NCBI GenBank assembly: GCA_905193395.1
Contig: CAJJOO010000099.1
Coordinates: 1-6,024, forward strand
DNA from: an uncultured Porphyromonadaceae bacterium
GTDB taxonomy: Bacteria > Bacteroidota > Bacteroidia > Bacteroidales > Muribaculaceae
Reading direction: 5' to 3'
DNA length: 6,024 nt
Shown piece by piece: positions 1 through 6,024 of the stretch. How positions within the stretch are numbered: position 1 is the first letter of the stretch; the number at the start of each line of letters is the position of its first letter. The position numbers and the translations under genes are program-made. The notes under the pieces are model-generated. The model had not been told where the DNA came from, searched no databases, and saw only the letters and a program-made list of their open reading frames with translations.

Positions 1-146
<146 letters not shown>

Positions 147-175
147 CGCCGCATACATACGCTTATTTTACAAAG

Positions 176-218
176 AGATACGAAAAAGTCTTGCACGTTG
201 CCCGACTTTTTCGTATCT
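176..218. repeat. Perfect 15-bp inverted repeat enclosing the parC promoter
   Basis: The left arm agatacgaaaaagtc (176-190) is exactly complementary to the right arm gactttttcgtatct (204-218), with a 13-base spacer (191-203). Pairing can extend outward by five bases (caaag 171-175 with ctttg 217-221) if two bases are bulged. The -33-like TTG lies in the spacer, and the right arm covers most of the -7 element of the parC promoter. The repeat could be a hairpin ending gltA transcription, an operator for a dimeric regulator, or both. No T-tract follows the right arm, so a standard intrinsic terminator is not clearly supported. The symmetry is seen directly; the function is inference. Confidence 0.7.
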
Positions 219-221
219 TTG
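190..221 (+). promoter_or_regulatory. Bacteroidota-type promoter for parC
   Basis: The -7 element TATCTTTG (214-221) matches the Bacteroidota housekeeping consensus TAnnTTTG. It is preceded, after 20 bases, by TTG at 191-193 (cTTG from 190), which matches the -33 element TTTG in three of four bases. Transcription would start around 228, giving a leader of roughly 15-20 bases before the ATG at 246. That leader has no Shine-Dalgarno sequence and is A/T-rich, as is normal in this phylum. Because the next two genes follow with essentially no gap, this promoter probably also serves them. The inverted repeat over the promoter suggests possible regulation. Confidence 0.72.
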
Positions 222-245
222 CATAAAGCCTAAAAATCTGCACGG

Positions 246-2930
246 ATGAGCGACGACAACAACTACAACGACCCCGAAGAATACCCCGAAAACACCGAAG
301 AAGGCACTGACGAATCAAGCGGCAACGACACCCCCGTCAGGCCCGACGCGCCCAAACCCTACTGCGACCCTGCCGACGTGGTGCGCCACCACCTCAAAGG
401 CATGTTCCAGACCTGGTTTCTGGACTATGCATCGTACGTAATCCTGGAACGCGCCGTGCCGAGCATCGTCGATGGCCTCAAGCCCGTGCAGCGCCGCATT
501 CTGTACTCGATGTACACCATCGACGACGGCCACTACAACAAGGTGGCCAACATCGTCGGCAACACCATGCAGTATCATCCCCACGGCGACGCATCCATCA
601 ACGACGCCCTGGTGCAACTAGGCCAGAAAAACCTCACCGTCGACACCCAGGGCAACTGGGGCAACATACTGACCGGTGCCTCGGCCGCCGCCGGACGTTA
701 CATCGAGGCCCGTCTGTCGCACTTCGCCATCGACACCCTGTTCAACGACAAGGTGACCGAGTGGACCTGGAGTTACGACGGCCGCAAACCCGAGCCGGTC
801 CACCTGCCCGTGAAATTCCCGCTGCTGCTGGCCCAGGGCGCCGAGGGTATCGCCGTAGGTCTGTCGTCGAAAATCCTCCCGCATAACTTCAACGAACTCA
901 TCGATGCCGCCATCGCCCACCTGCGCGGCGAGGAATTCACCCTGCTGCCCGACTTCCCCACCGGCGGCTTCATCGACACAAGCCGGTACAACGACGGACG
1001 CCGCGGCGGCGTGCTGAAAATCCGCGCCAAAATCGAAAAGGTCGACAACCGCACCCTGGCAATCACCGAAATACCCTTCGGACGCACCACCGGCGACGTC
1101 ATCGCAACCATACTGAAAGCATTCGAGAAAGGAAAAATCAAAATACGCCGCGTTGACGACAATACCTCGCGCGAGGCCCGAATCGTGGTCCACCTGCTGG
1201 CCGGTACGTCCAGCGACAAAGCCATTGACGCCCTCTATGCCTTCACCGACTGCGAGGTGAGCGTGTCGCCCAACTGCTGTGTCATCGACGGCAACAAACC
1301 CGTGTTCATCGGCGTCAGCGACGTGCTGCGCCGAAGTACCGACCGCACCGTCGACATCCTGCGCTCGGAACTCGAAATCAAACTCCGCGAGTTGCAGGAA
1401 AAACTGCTCTTCGCCTCGCTCGAACGCATCTTCATCGAAGAGCGCATTTACGAGGACCAGGAATACAAGAACGCCGACAACGTGGACGACGCCGTGGCCC
1501 ACGTCTCCGAACGTCTCAGTCCGTTCACCATCAACTTCAACCGCGAACTGACCCGCGACGACATCCTGAAACTGTTTGAAATCAAGATGAAACGCATCTT
1601 CAAATTCAACAGCCAGGAGGCCGACCAGCGCATCGAGACCCTTGAGAAGCAGATCGAGGAGACCAACAACGACCTAGAAAACATCGTACCCTACACCATC
1701 GCCTGGTACGAGCGGCTCAAAGAAAAATACGGTCCCGGCCATCCGCGCCGCACCCAGGTGCGCAGTTTCGACAATATCCACGCCGCTAGCGTGGCCGAAT
1801 CGAACGAAAAACTCTATATCAACCGCGCCGAGGGCTTCATAGGAACAGGCCTGAAAAAGGACGAATTCGTGTGCAACTGCTCTAACATCGACGACATCAT
1901 TATCTTCTACCGCGACGGACGCTACAAGGTTGTCAAGGTGGCCGACAAACTCTTCGTGGACAAAGGCATCATCTACCTGGACGTTTTCAAGCCCAAGGAC
2001 ACGCGCAAAATCTACAACGTAATCTACCGCAACGGCAAGGAAGGGCCCGTGATGATGAAACGCTTCCACGTCTCGGGCGTGTCGCGCGACCATTTCTACG
2101 ACCTCACCCCCGGCGAGCCGGGCACCAAAATACTGTGGTTCACGGCCAACCCCAACGGCGAGGCCGAAACCGTGCGCGTGGTGCTCAAGCCCCGCCGCGG
2201 GCTCAAGAAACTGCAGATTGACATCAATTTCGCCGACCTGCGGCCCAAGGGCCGCGGCGCCGTCGGCAACCTGGTGACCCGCAACGAGGTGCAGCGCGTC
2301 ACACTCAAAGGCCACGGCGTGTCGACCCTCGGCGGCCTGAAAGTGTGGTTCGACCCGGACATCCTCAGGCTCAACACCGAAGGCCGCGGACAGTATCTCG
2401 GCGAATTCGCCGGCGACGACAAGGTCCTGGTCATCACCCGCGGCGGCGAGTTCTATACCACCTCATTCGCCCTGACCAACCATTACAGCGACGACATCCT
2501 GCAAATCCTGCGCTTCGAGCCGGACACCGTGTGGACCGCCATCCTCAACGACGCCGACCAGGGATACCCATACATCAAGCGCTTCAAGTTCGAAGTGTCG
2601 CCGAAACGCCAGCGCTACCTGACGGACAACGACAAGTCCTCCCTCATCGCACTGAGCGACAACTACGGCGCCATGTTCCGCCTCACCTTCGGCGGCGACG
2701 AATTCCGCGACCCCGTGGTGGTGGACGCCGACGAATTCATCGGCATCAAGTCGTTCAAGGCCCGCGGCAAGCGCCTCACCACATTCACCCTGGCCTCGGT
2801 CGAGGAACTCGAACCAAAGACCGTCGAGGTTCCTGAACCTGATACGCCCGACGAACCCGAACCGGAACCCGACGACGAAGGCGACGAAATCCGCGACGAA
2901 TTCTCGGGTCAGCAACGACTTTTTGACTGA
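246..2930 (+). CDS. parC: DNA topoisomerase IV subunit A (ParC)
   Basis: The DNA-cleaving subunit of type IIA topoisomerase IV, which with ParE decatenates daughter chromosomes in the cytoplasm. The 894 residues show, in order: an acidic N-terminal extension (about 1-40); the winged-helix breakage-reunion domain with GLKPVQRRIL (77-86), the QRDR HPHGDASIND (111-120) and catalytic Tyr152 in GRYIEARLS; a tower region; a long coiled coil (about 445-500); and a beta-pinwheel C-terminal domain (about 505-850). The GyrA-box QRRGGKG is absent; only a remote KGRGAVGN is seen near residue 668, which favours ParC over GyrA. The wording of many blocks is that of Bacteroidales ParC. A Pro/Glu/Asp-rich tail (about 852-885) ends in SGQQRLFD. 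The start at 246 fits the promoter and has no strong in-frame rival. parE is not in the window. At the position of E. coli ParC Ser80 there is Ala116, with Asp120 at the Glu84 position. Confidence 0.96.
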   Translation: MSDDNNYNDPEEYPENTEEGTDESSGNDTPVRPDAPKPYCDPADVVRHHLKGMFQTWFLDYASYVILERAVPSIVDGLKPVQRRILYSMYTIDDGHYNKVANIVGNTMQYHPHGDASINDALVQLGQKNLTVDTQGNWGNILTGASAAAGRYIEARLSHFAIDTLFNDKVTEWTWSYDGRKPEPVHLPVKFPLLLAQGAEGIAVGLSSKILPHNFNELIDAAIAHLRGEEFTLLPDFPTGGFIDTSRYNDGRRGGVLKIRAKIEKVDNRTLAITEIPFGRTTGDVIATILKAFEKGKIKIRRVDDNTSREARIVVHLLAGTSSDKAIDALYAFTDCEVSVSPNCCVIDGNKPVFIGVSDVLRRSTDRTVDILRSELEIKLRELQEKLLFASLERIFIEERIYEDQEYKNADNVDDAVAHVSERLSPFTINFNRELTRDDILKLFEIKMKRIFKFNSQEADQRIETLEKQIEETNNDLENIVPYTIAWYERLKEKYGPGHPRRTQVRSFDNIHAASVAESNEKLYINRAEGFIGTGLKKDEFVCNCSNIDDIIIFYRDGRYKVVKVADKLFVDKGIIYLDVFKPKDTRKIYNVIYRNGKEGPVMMKRFHVSGVSRDHFYDLTPGEPGTKILWFTANPNGEAETVRVVLKPRRGLKKLQIDINFADLRPKGRGAVGNLVTRNEVQRVTLKGHGVSTLGGLKVWFDPDILRLNTEGRGQYLGEFAGDDKVLVITRGGEFYTTSFALTNHYSDDILQILRFEPDTVWTAILNDADQGYPYIKRFKFEVSPKRQRYLTDNDKSSLIALSDNYGAMFRLTFGGDEFRDPVVVDADEFIGIKSFKARGKRLTTFTLASVEELEPKTVEVPEPDTPDEPEPEPDDEGDEIRDEFSGQQRLFD

Positions 2931-3781
2931 TGCGCCACCTTCTCCTCATTGCTGCCGTCCTGACGGCACTGCTTCCGGCGCGGGCCGCCGCGACCGACAG
3001 TGTCGCCCCGCTGCGGCCCGTCATTTCGGCCTATACCCTGGGCATAGGCTCGTGGCACGCCCGCGACACCTATCTCACCCCCATGCCCTATTCGGGCTGG
3101 AGCGCCGCCCTCGGCTACGAACGCCTCCAGGCCATGAAATTCTCGCCACAGCACTGCATTATGCAGTTGGCCGGCGAGGTATCGCTGTCCTCCGGCGAGA
3201 ATCCCAGCCGCTCGGCCACCATGTGGGCCATCGATTTCAGCCCGCGGTGGAGCATGCTGCGCCGCTTCGCCCTGCCACAAGGCTTCACCCTGGCGGCCGG
3301 CGGAACCGTCCGGGCCGACATAGGCGCCCTGTATATCAGCCGCAACGGCAACAATCCCATCAGCGCCCGTGCCGCCTTTACCATCGGAGCCACCGCAATG
3401 GCCGTGTGGAACGGGAAAATCGGCCGCCTGCCCGTCACCCTCCGCTATCAGCCCACCATGCCGCTGACCGGCGTTTTCTTCTCGCCCGACTACGACGAAC
3501 TGTATTATGAAATCTGGCTTGGCAACCACAGCGGCCTCTGCCACGCCGCCTGGCCCGGAAATTATTTCCGCCTGGACAATTATCTGACGGCCGACCTGCA
3601 TCTGGGAAACACGAACCTCAGACTCGGATACCGCTACGACATCCTATCGACAAAAGTCTCCGGAATCGTCACCCGTAACATCACCCACCGCTTCGTAATC
3701 GGCGTCACCACCGAATGGATCAGCCTGCGGGCCGGCCGACGCCACACCCCCGACGCCGAGACGATCTCGGCCCTCTACTGA
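2930..3781 (+). CDS. DUF3316-like secreted protein, putative outer-membrane beta-barrel
   Basis: 283 residues with a signal peptide (MRHLLLIAAVLTALLPARAAA, likely cut by signal peptidase I after residue 19 or 21), so the product is exported. From memory of the family, blocks such as RNGNNPISA (138-146), LRYQPTMPLTGVFFSPDYDE (171-190), LGNHSGLCHAAWPGNYFRLDN (197-217) and LRLGYRYDILS (230-240) resemble DUF3316, a Bacteroidota family of unknown function. The mature part is rich in aromatic residues and short alternating strands with Gly/Asn turns, suggesting an outer-membrane beta-barrel; this is inference. The ATG overlaps the parC stop as TGATG, so translation is probably coupled to parC, and the following protease gene starts one base after this stop. 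No catalytic motif is recognised. About 15 residues after the last likely strand (RHTPDAETISALY) give a polar end unlike the terminal aromatic residue of a classic barrel, although the final residue is Tyr. Confidence 0.8.
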   Translation: MRHLLLIAAVLTALLPARAAATDSVAPLRPVISAYTLGIGSWHARDTYLTPMPYSGWSAALGYERLQAMKFSPQHCIMQLAGEVSLSSGENPSRSATMWAIDFSPRWSMLRRFALPQGFTLAAGGTVRADIGALYISRNGNNPISARAAFTIGATAMAVWNGKIGRLPVTLRYQPTMPLTGVFFSPDYDELYYEIWLGNHSGLCHAAWPGNYFRLDNYLTADLHLGNTNLRLGYRYDILSTKVSGIVTRNITHRFVIGVTTEWISLRAGRRHTPDAETISALY

Positions 3782-3782
3782 T

Positions 3783-4829
3783 ATGAAACGTCTGCTGCTT
3801 CCCCTCATCATACTCGCGGCTACGCTGGCCGGCTGTCACAGCGTCGAGAAATGGGACAACGACCCCGTCGGGAAATTCGACGCCGTCTGGACCACCATCG
3901 ATCGTCACTACTGTTTCCTCGACAGCAAGGGAATCGACTGGGACTCAATCTACAACGTCTATCGGCCGAAAATCAGTGACGAATCTTCGCCCGTGGAACT
4001 GTTCAACGTATGCTCGGACATGCTCGACGAACTTCGCGACGGCCACGTCAACCTCTCGGGCTGGTACTCCACGTCTTATTACAAAAAATGGTGGAGCGAC
4101 TATCCGCAGAACTACAACGAACGCCTCGTGGACGAACATTATCTGCGCTTCAACGCCTTGCAGCGCAACGGCATCAAATATTACATCCTGCGCGACTCGG
4201 TGGCCTATATCCGCTACGCCTCGTTCTCGGTTCCGCCGGGCGAAACCACGCTCGACTGGGCTCTGGCCATCCTGGCCAAATGCCCGGCCCTGATTGTCGA
4301 CATCCGCGACAACGGCGGCGGCAACATGACCTATGTCGAGAGTCTGGCATCGCGCTTCCTCAGCGAACATACCCTGGCAGGCTACATCGTCCACAAGACC
4401 GGCCCCGGACACAGCGACTTTTCAAAGCCCTATGCCTACTACTTTGACCCGCCAGCCGGGCATATTCTGTGGCAGAAACCGGTTGTGGTGCTGACAAACC
4501 GCAGCACTTTCAGCGCAGCCAACAACTTTGCATCCATAATGAACCTGCTGCCGCAGGCGGTGCTGGTGGGCGACCGCACCGGTGGCGGCTCGGGCATGCC
4601 GCGCAGTTACGAGATTCCCATCGGCTGGGGGCTGCGCTTCTCGTCCTCTCCGGTCTACGACGCACAGATGCGCTGCACCGAGGACGGCATTGACCCGGAA
4701 ATCCACATCGACCTCGACCCCGAAAAGGCCCTCGACGGCATCGACACAATGCTTGAAAAGGCTATCGACGTGGCCCTGGAACGCGCCGGACTGCAACCGG
4801 GCTGGTGTGCCCCGGTCGGTACCAAATAA
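3783..4829 (+). CDS. S41 family (tricorn/CPAF-type) serine protease lipoprotein
   Basis: 348 residues. The N-terminus MKRLLLPLIILAATLAGC has a lipobox with Cys18, so the protein should be lipidated in the envelope. Residues just after Cys18 (HSVEK) lack a clear run of acids, so a periplasm-facing position is more likely than surface display; that is inference. Residues 32-91 form the tricorn-like helical cap: FDAVWTTID, the IDWD motif (51-54), and MLDELRDGHVNL with probable catalytic His88. The core has IVDIRDNGGG (171-180), the nucleophile motif LTNRSTFSAANNF with Ser244, VGDRTGGGSG (262-271), and Glu300 ahead of DGIDPEI. Ser244, His88 and Glu300 match the spacing of the Ser/His/Glu set in tricorn protease and chlamydial CPAF rather than the Ser-Lys dyad of CtpA. 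No PDZ domain is evident between the cap and core. It starts one base after the DUF3316-like gene, in an apparent operon from parC. The substrate is unknown. Confidence 0.9.
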   Translation: MKRLLLPLIILAATLAGCHSVEKWDNDPVGKFDAVWTTIDRHYCFLDSKGIDWDSIYNVYRPKISDESSPVELFNVCSDMLDELRDGHVNLSGWYSTSYYKKWWSDYPQNYNERLVDEHYLRFNALQRNGIKYYILRDSVAYIRYASFSVPPGETTLDWALAILAKCPALIVDIRDNGGGNMTYVESLASRFLSEHTLAGYIVHKTGPGHSDFSKPYAYYFDPPAGHILWQKPVVVLTNRSTFSAANNFASIMNLLPQAVLVGDRTGGGSGMPRSYEIPIGWGLRFSSSPVYDAQMRCTEDGIDPEIHIDLDPEKALDGIDTMLEKAIDVALERAGLQPGWCAPVGTK

Positions 4830-4844
4830 TCACACGACAAATGA

Positions 4845-4864
4845 ACCGGGCTGTTACGCCCGGT
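4845..4864. terminator. Hairpin between convergent genes, possible terminator for the parC unit
   Basis: A 7-bp stem, accgggc (4845-4851) with gcccggt (4858-4864), closes a six-base loop. It lies 16 bases after the protease stop codon. Neither side has a T-tract, so efficient intrinsic termination is uncertain. The adjoining palindrome ccggtaccgg (4860-4869) competes for the same bases. Confidence 0.45.
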
Positions 4865-4873
4865 ACCGGATAA

Positions 4874-4890
4874 TCCGCTGAAAAAGCGGA
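4874..4890. terminator. Small hairpin just after the phosphatase gene, possible minus-strand terminator
   Basis: The arms tccgc (4874-4878) and gcgga (4886-4890) pair around a seven-base loop that contains five A residues (five T on the minus strand). The right arm ends one base from the minus-strand stop codon at 4892-4894, where a terminator for that gene would be expected. The stem is short and has no downstream T-run on the minus strand, so termination is only suggested. Together with the hairpin at 4845-4864 it may insulate the two convergent genes. Confidence 0.35.
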
Positions 4891-4891
4891 A

Positions 4892-5632
4892 TCAGAGTGT
4901 ATCGTTGAGGATTTTGCCTTCGAGGGCGCGACGGTGCTTTTCAAAGTCACGCGTTGTCAGGTAGCGAGTTATGGCCTCTACATGGCCCATATTGTGCAAA
5001 TCGGTGCCTACGAAATCCACCAGCCCCTGCGAAATCAGATATTCCGCAAATTCTTTCTCCGACTTGCCGTAATGTCCGGCCAGACTCAGCACGTTAATCT
5101 GCAGCATCGTGCCGCCGTCGTGAATTTCCTTGTAGCGGTTGCGCTTGTTGTAATAATATGAATAGCGCTCGGGGTGCACCAGTATCGGCTTGAAGCCCTT
5201 GACCTGCAGGTCGAAAAGCAACTGGTCGAGGTTCCACGGCTCCTGCATGAACGAGTTTTCCACCAGCAGATAGTCCGACGGCAGTGTCATCATCTTCCCC
5301 TTGGCCAGATTTTCCAGGAAAAGGTCGTCGATTCGGTATTCGGCCGAATTGCCCAGTTTCAGCGTCGAGGCATCGGCATCGAGGGCCTTCTGGAGGCTCT
5401 CGCGGGCCGCGGCAACGGTATCGGGCGTGTTGGGGAAGGTGCCGTAGGTAACATGCGGGGACGCGAATATGCGTTCAATTCCCCAGGCCTGCATGTGACC
5501 CACCAGTTCCATCGATTTTTCGACAGAAGGCGAGCCGTCGTCGATTCCCGGAAGGATGTGGCAATGGATATCGGTCTTGAACCACAGTTGCTGCGGCTCA
5601 CGTTTTTTGTGGAAGAAATTGAACATGCTCAT
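4892..5632 (-). CDS. CpsB/CapC (YwqE)-family PHP-domain tyrosine-protein phosphatase
   Basis: 246 residues covering the whole family length. The PHP-fold metal ligands all seem present: His23 and His25 in TDIHCHILPGIDDG (20-33), Asp31, His60 in ASPHV, Glu98 in NSAEYR, Glu125 in LLVENSF, His153 in LVHPERY, and Asp211 and His213 in GTDLHN. This pattern and spacing match CpsB and YwqE, manganese-dependent cytoplasmic phosphatases that remove phosphate from the tyrosine-rich tail of the BY-kinase controlling capsule or exopolysaccharide assembly. The role in this organism is inferred from the family. There is no signal peptide; the first 12 residues are basic and aromatic. No kinase, wza-like or glycosyltransferase gene is seen nearby, so it stands alone. 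Two starts are possible, Met1 (5632) and Met3 (5626); the longer is given, and the promoter about 16 bases upstream allows either. The gene is convergent with the protease gene and divergent from the lipoprotein gene. Confidence 0.92.
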   Translation of the reverse strand: MSMFNFFHKKREPQQLWFKTDIHCHILPGIDDGSPSVEKSMELVGHMQAWGIERIFASPHVTYGTFPNTPDTVAAARESLQKALDADASTLKLGNSAEYRIDDLFLENLAKGKMMTLPSDYLLVENSFMQEPWNLDQLLFDLQVKGFKPILVHPERYSYYYNKRNRYKEIHDGGTMLQINVLSLAGHYGKSEKEFAEYLISQGLVDFVGTDLHNMGHVEAITRYLTTRDFEKHRRALEGKILNDTL

Positions 5633-5789
5633 ATTCTAATAACGTCGCAAAGTTACAAATTTCGCAAATAAAATGCAAAAATCACTTTTTCAGGCACCGG
5701 GCTGTCGCAACAGCATGTTTCAAAGACAATAAAAAATGGATGCCGGCGTTTTTACAATATAAACACACGAAACAAATCACTTTTATAAG
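5633..5789. other. Intergenic region between divergent genes
   Basis: This A/T-rich 157-base region contains the phosphatase promoter, a small perfect hairpin gctgt-cgca-acagc (5701-5714), and two copies of the 11-mer aaatcactttt (5679-5689 and 5774-5784), the second ending just before the lipoprotein start. No TAnnTTTG element pointing toward the lipoprotein gene was found, so its promoter is unidentified. No convincing small ORF or RNA gene is seen. Confidence 0.6.
5648..5679 (-). promoter_or_regulatory. Bacteroidota-type promoter for the PHP phosphatase gene
   Basis: Read on the minus strand, TTTG (5679-5676) is followed after exactly 20 bases by TAACTTTG (5655-5648), matching both elements of the consensus TTTG-N19/20-TAnnTTTG. 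Transcription would start near 5641, only about ten bases before the ATG at 5632. The short leader without a Shine-Dalgarno sequence is usual for the phylum. Confidence 0.78.
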
Positions 5790-5999
5790 ATGAAAAAAAC
5801 AATTATCGCCGCAACCGTCCTGCTGCCCGCGGCTATCGCCATCTCCTCCTGCTCCGACGACAACGACGGGCCCCAGGCCACCGGCATGCGCCTGGCATCC
5901 ATCGCCGCCGATACCGGCAAGCTTCCTGATAATAACATTATCCATGCGACAATCACCGTTCCAATTCTTCTTTTGAGATGTTTTCATTTTGGCGATTGA
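5790..5999 (+). pseudogene. N-terminus of a probable surface lipoprotein, apparently interrupted
   Basis: The ORF encodes 69 residues. The first part is a clear lipoprotein signal, MKKTIIAATVLLPAAIAISSC with Cys21, followed by SDDND, which resembles the S-D-D-D-D export signal that sends Bacteroides lipoproteins to the cell surface. Residues up to about 45 (GPQATGMRLASIAADTGKLP) use GC-rich codons like the rest of the window. From about 5923 the composition and codon use change abruptly (att, ctt, ttg, tgt, ttt), and the frame stops at 5997-5999. A 69-residue surface lipoprotein with such an end is unlikely, so the gene is probably truncated by an insertion, rearrangement or assembly join. 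A genuine short lipoprotein is the alternative. The mature protein family cannot be recognised from what remains. No clear promoter was found; the start is supported by the signal peptide beginning exactly there. Confidence 0.6.
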
Positions 6000-6024
6000 C
6001 TGACTCGCTTTGTCCCTTATCTGA
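5923..6024. other. AT-rich segment of different origin at the window edge
   Basis: By hand count 39 of 102 bases are G or C (38%), against 85 of 133 (64%) in the adjacent lipoprotein start (5790-5922). The segment contains a 6-bp inverted repeat gataat-aac-attatc (5928-5942) close to the change point. On the minus strand one frame is open from the window edge through the whole segment (about 33 codons, with the peptide KMKTSQKKNWNGDCRMDNVI); it could be the end of a gene on an inserted element, but it matches nothing recognised. Too little is present to name an element. Confidence 0.45.

Noticed and set aside
618..1502. Long minus-strand open frame (294 codons) inside parC
   Set aside because: It is a shadow of the GC-rich parC reading frame. 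The translation is low-complexity (rich in Val, Phe, Gly, Asp), matches no family, and parC itself is certain. The other opposite-strand frames at 1674-2315, 2909-3601 and 3945-4412 are rejected for the same reason.
2402..2901. Recurrent gaattc sites in parC
   Set aside because: They come from common codon pairs such as Glu-Phe (gaa ttc) in a gene that prefers C-ending codons, and show no regular spacing.
246..2930. Possible GyrA rather than ParC
   Set aside because: The C-terminal domain has no GyrA-box QRRGGKG, and the sequence blocks and acidic tail are those of Bacteroidales ParC.
5701..5714. Hairpin gctgt-cgca-acagc as a terminator
   Set aside because: It lies between two diverging genes, where no transcript should end, and has no T-tract on either side.
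5682..5987. Minus-strand 101-codon ORF starting in the AT-rich edge
   Set aside because: It runs across the composition break and antisense through the lipoprotein signal region, so most of it cannot be a native protein. Only its AT-rich first part might be real coding sequence.

Overview
The window looks like chromosomal DNA of a GC-rich member of the Bacteroidota, most likely order Bacteroidales (a Muribaculaceae-like lineage would fit, but this is inference). The reasons are protein sequences of Bacteroidales type (ParC, a DUF3316-like protein, a YwqE/CpsB-like PHP phosphatase), two promoters of the Bacteroidota form TTG/TTTG-N20-TAnnTTTG, starts without Shine-Dalgarno sequences, and a lipoprotein with an acidic S-D-D-N-D export signal after its lipidated Cys.

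Layout. Positions 1-146 hold the last 47 codons of a GltA-type NADPH-dependent glutamate synthase. A 99-base gap follows, with a perfect 15-bp inverted repeat that encloses a sigma-ABfr-type promoter. Positions 246-4829 carry three + strand genes packed like an operon: parC (topoisomerase IV subunit A), then, overlapping its stop codon by one base, a secreted DUF3316-like putative beta-barrel protein, then, one base later, a tricorn-type S41 serine protease lipoprotein. Two small hairpins at 4845-4890 separate this unit from a convergent CpsB/CapC-type PHP tyrosine-phosphatase gene (minus strand, 4892-5632) with its own clear promoter. A divergent lipoprotein gene starts at 5790, but after about 45 codons the base composition falls from about 64% to about 38% GC and the reading frame soon ends, so this gene looks interrupted or chimeric.

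How the genes relate. ParC acts in chromosome decatenation. The two genes coupled behind it are envelope proteins, and the phosphatase family usually controls capsule or exopolysaccharide export through a tyrosine kinase, although no kinase or glycan gene is visible here. Nothing in the window is an obvious new multi-gene system. The points most worth a second look are the C-terminal QxxLF motif of ParC behind an acidic tail (a candidate sliding-clamp-binding peptide), the natural Ala at the quinolone-site Ser position, the inverted repeat around the parC promoter, the barrel/protease pair, and the composition break at the right edge.
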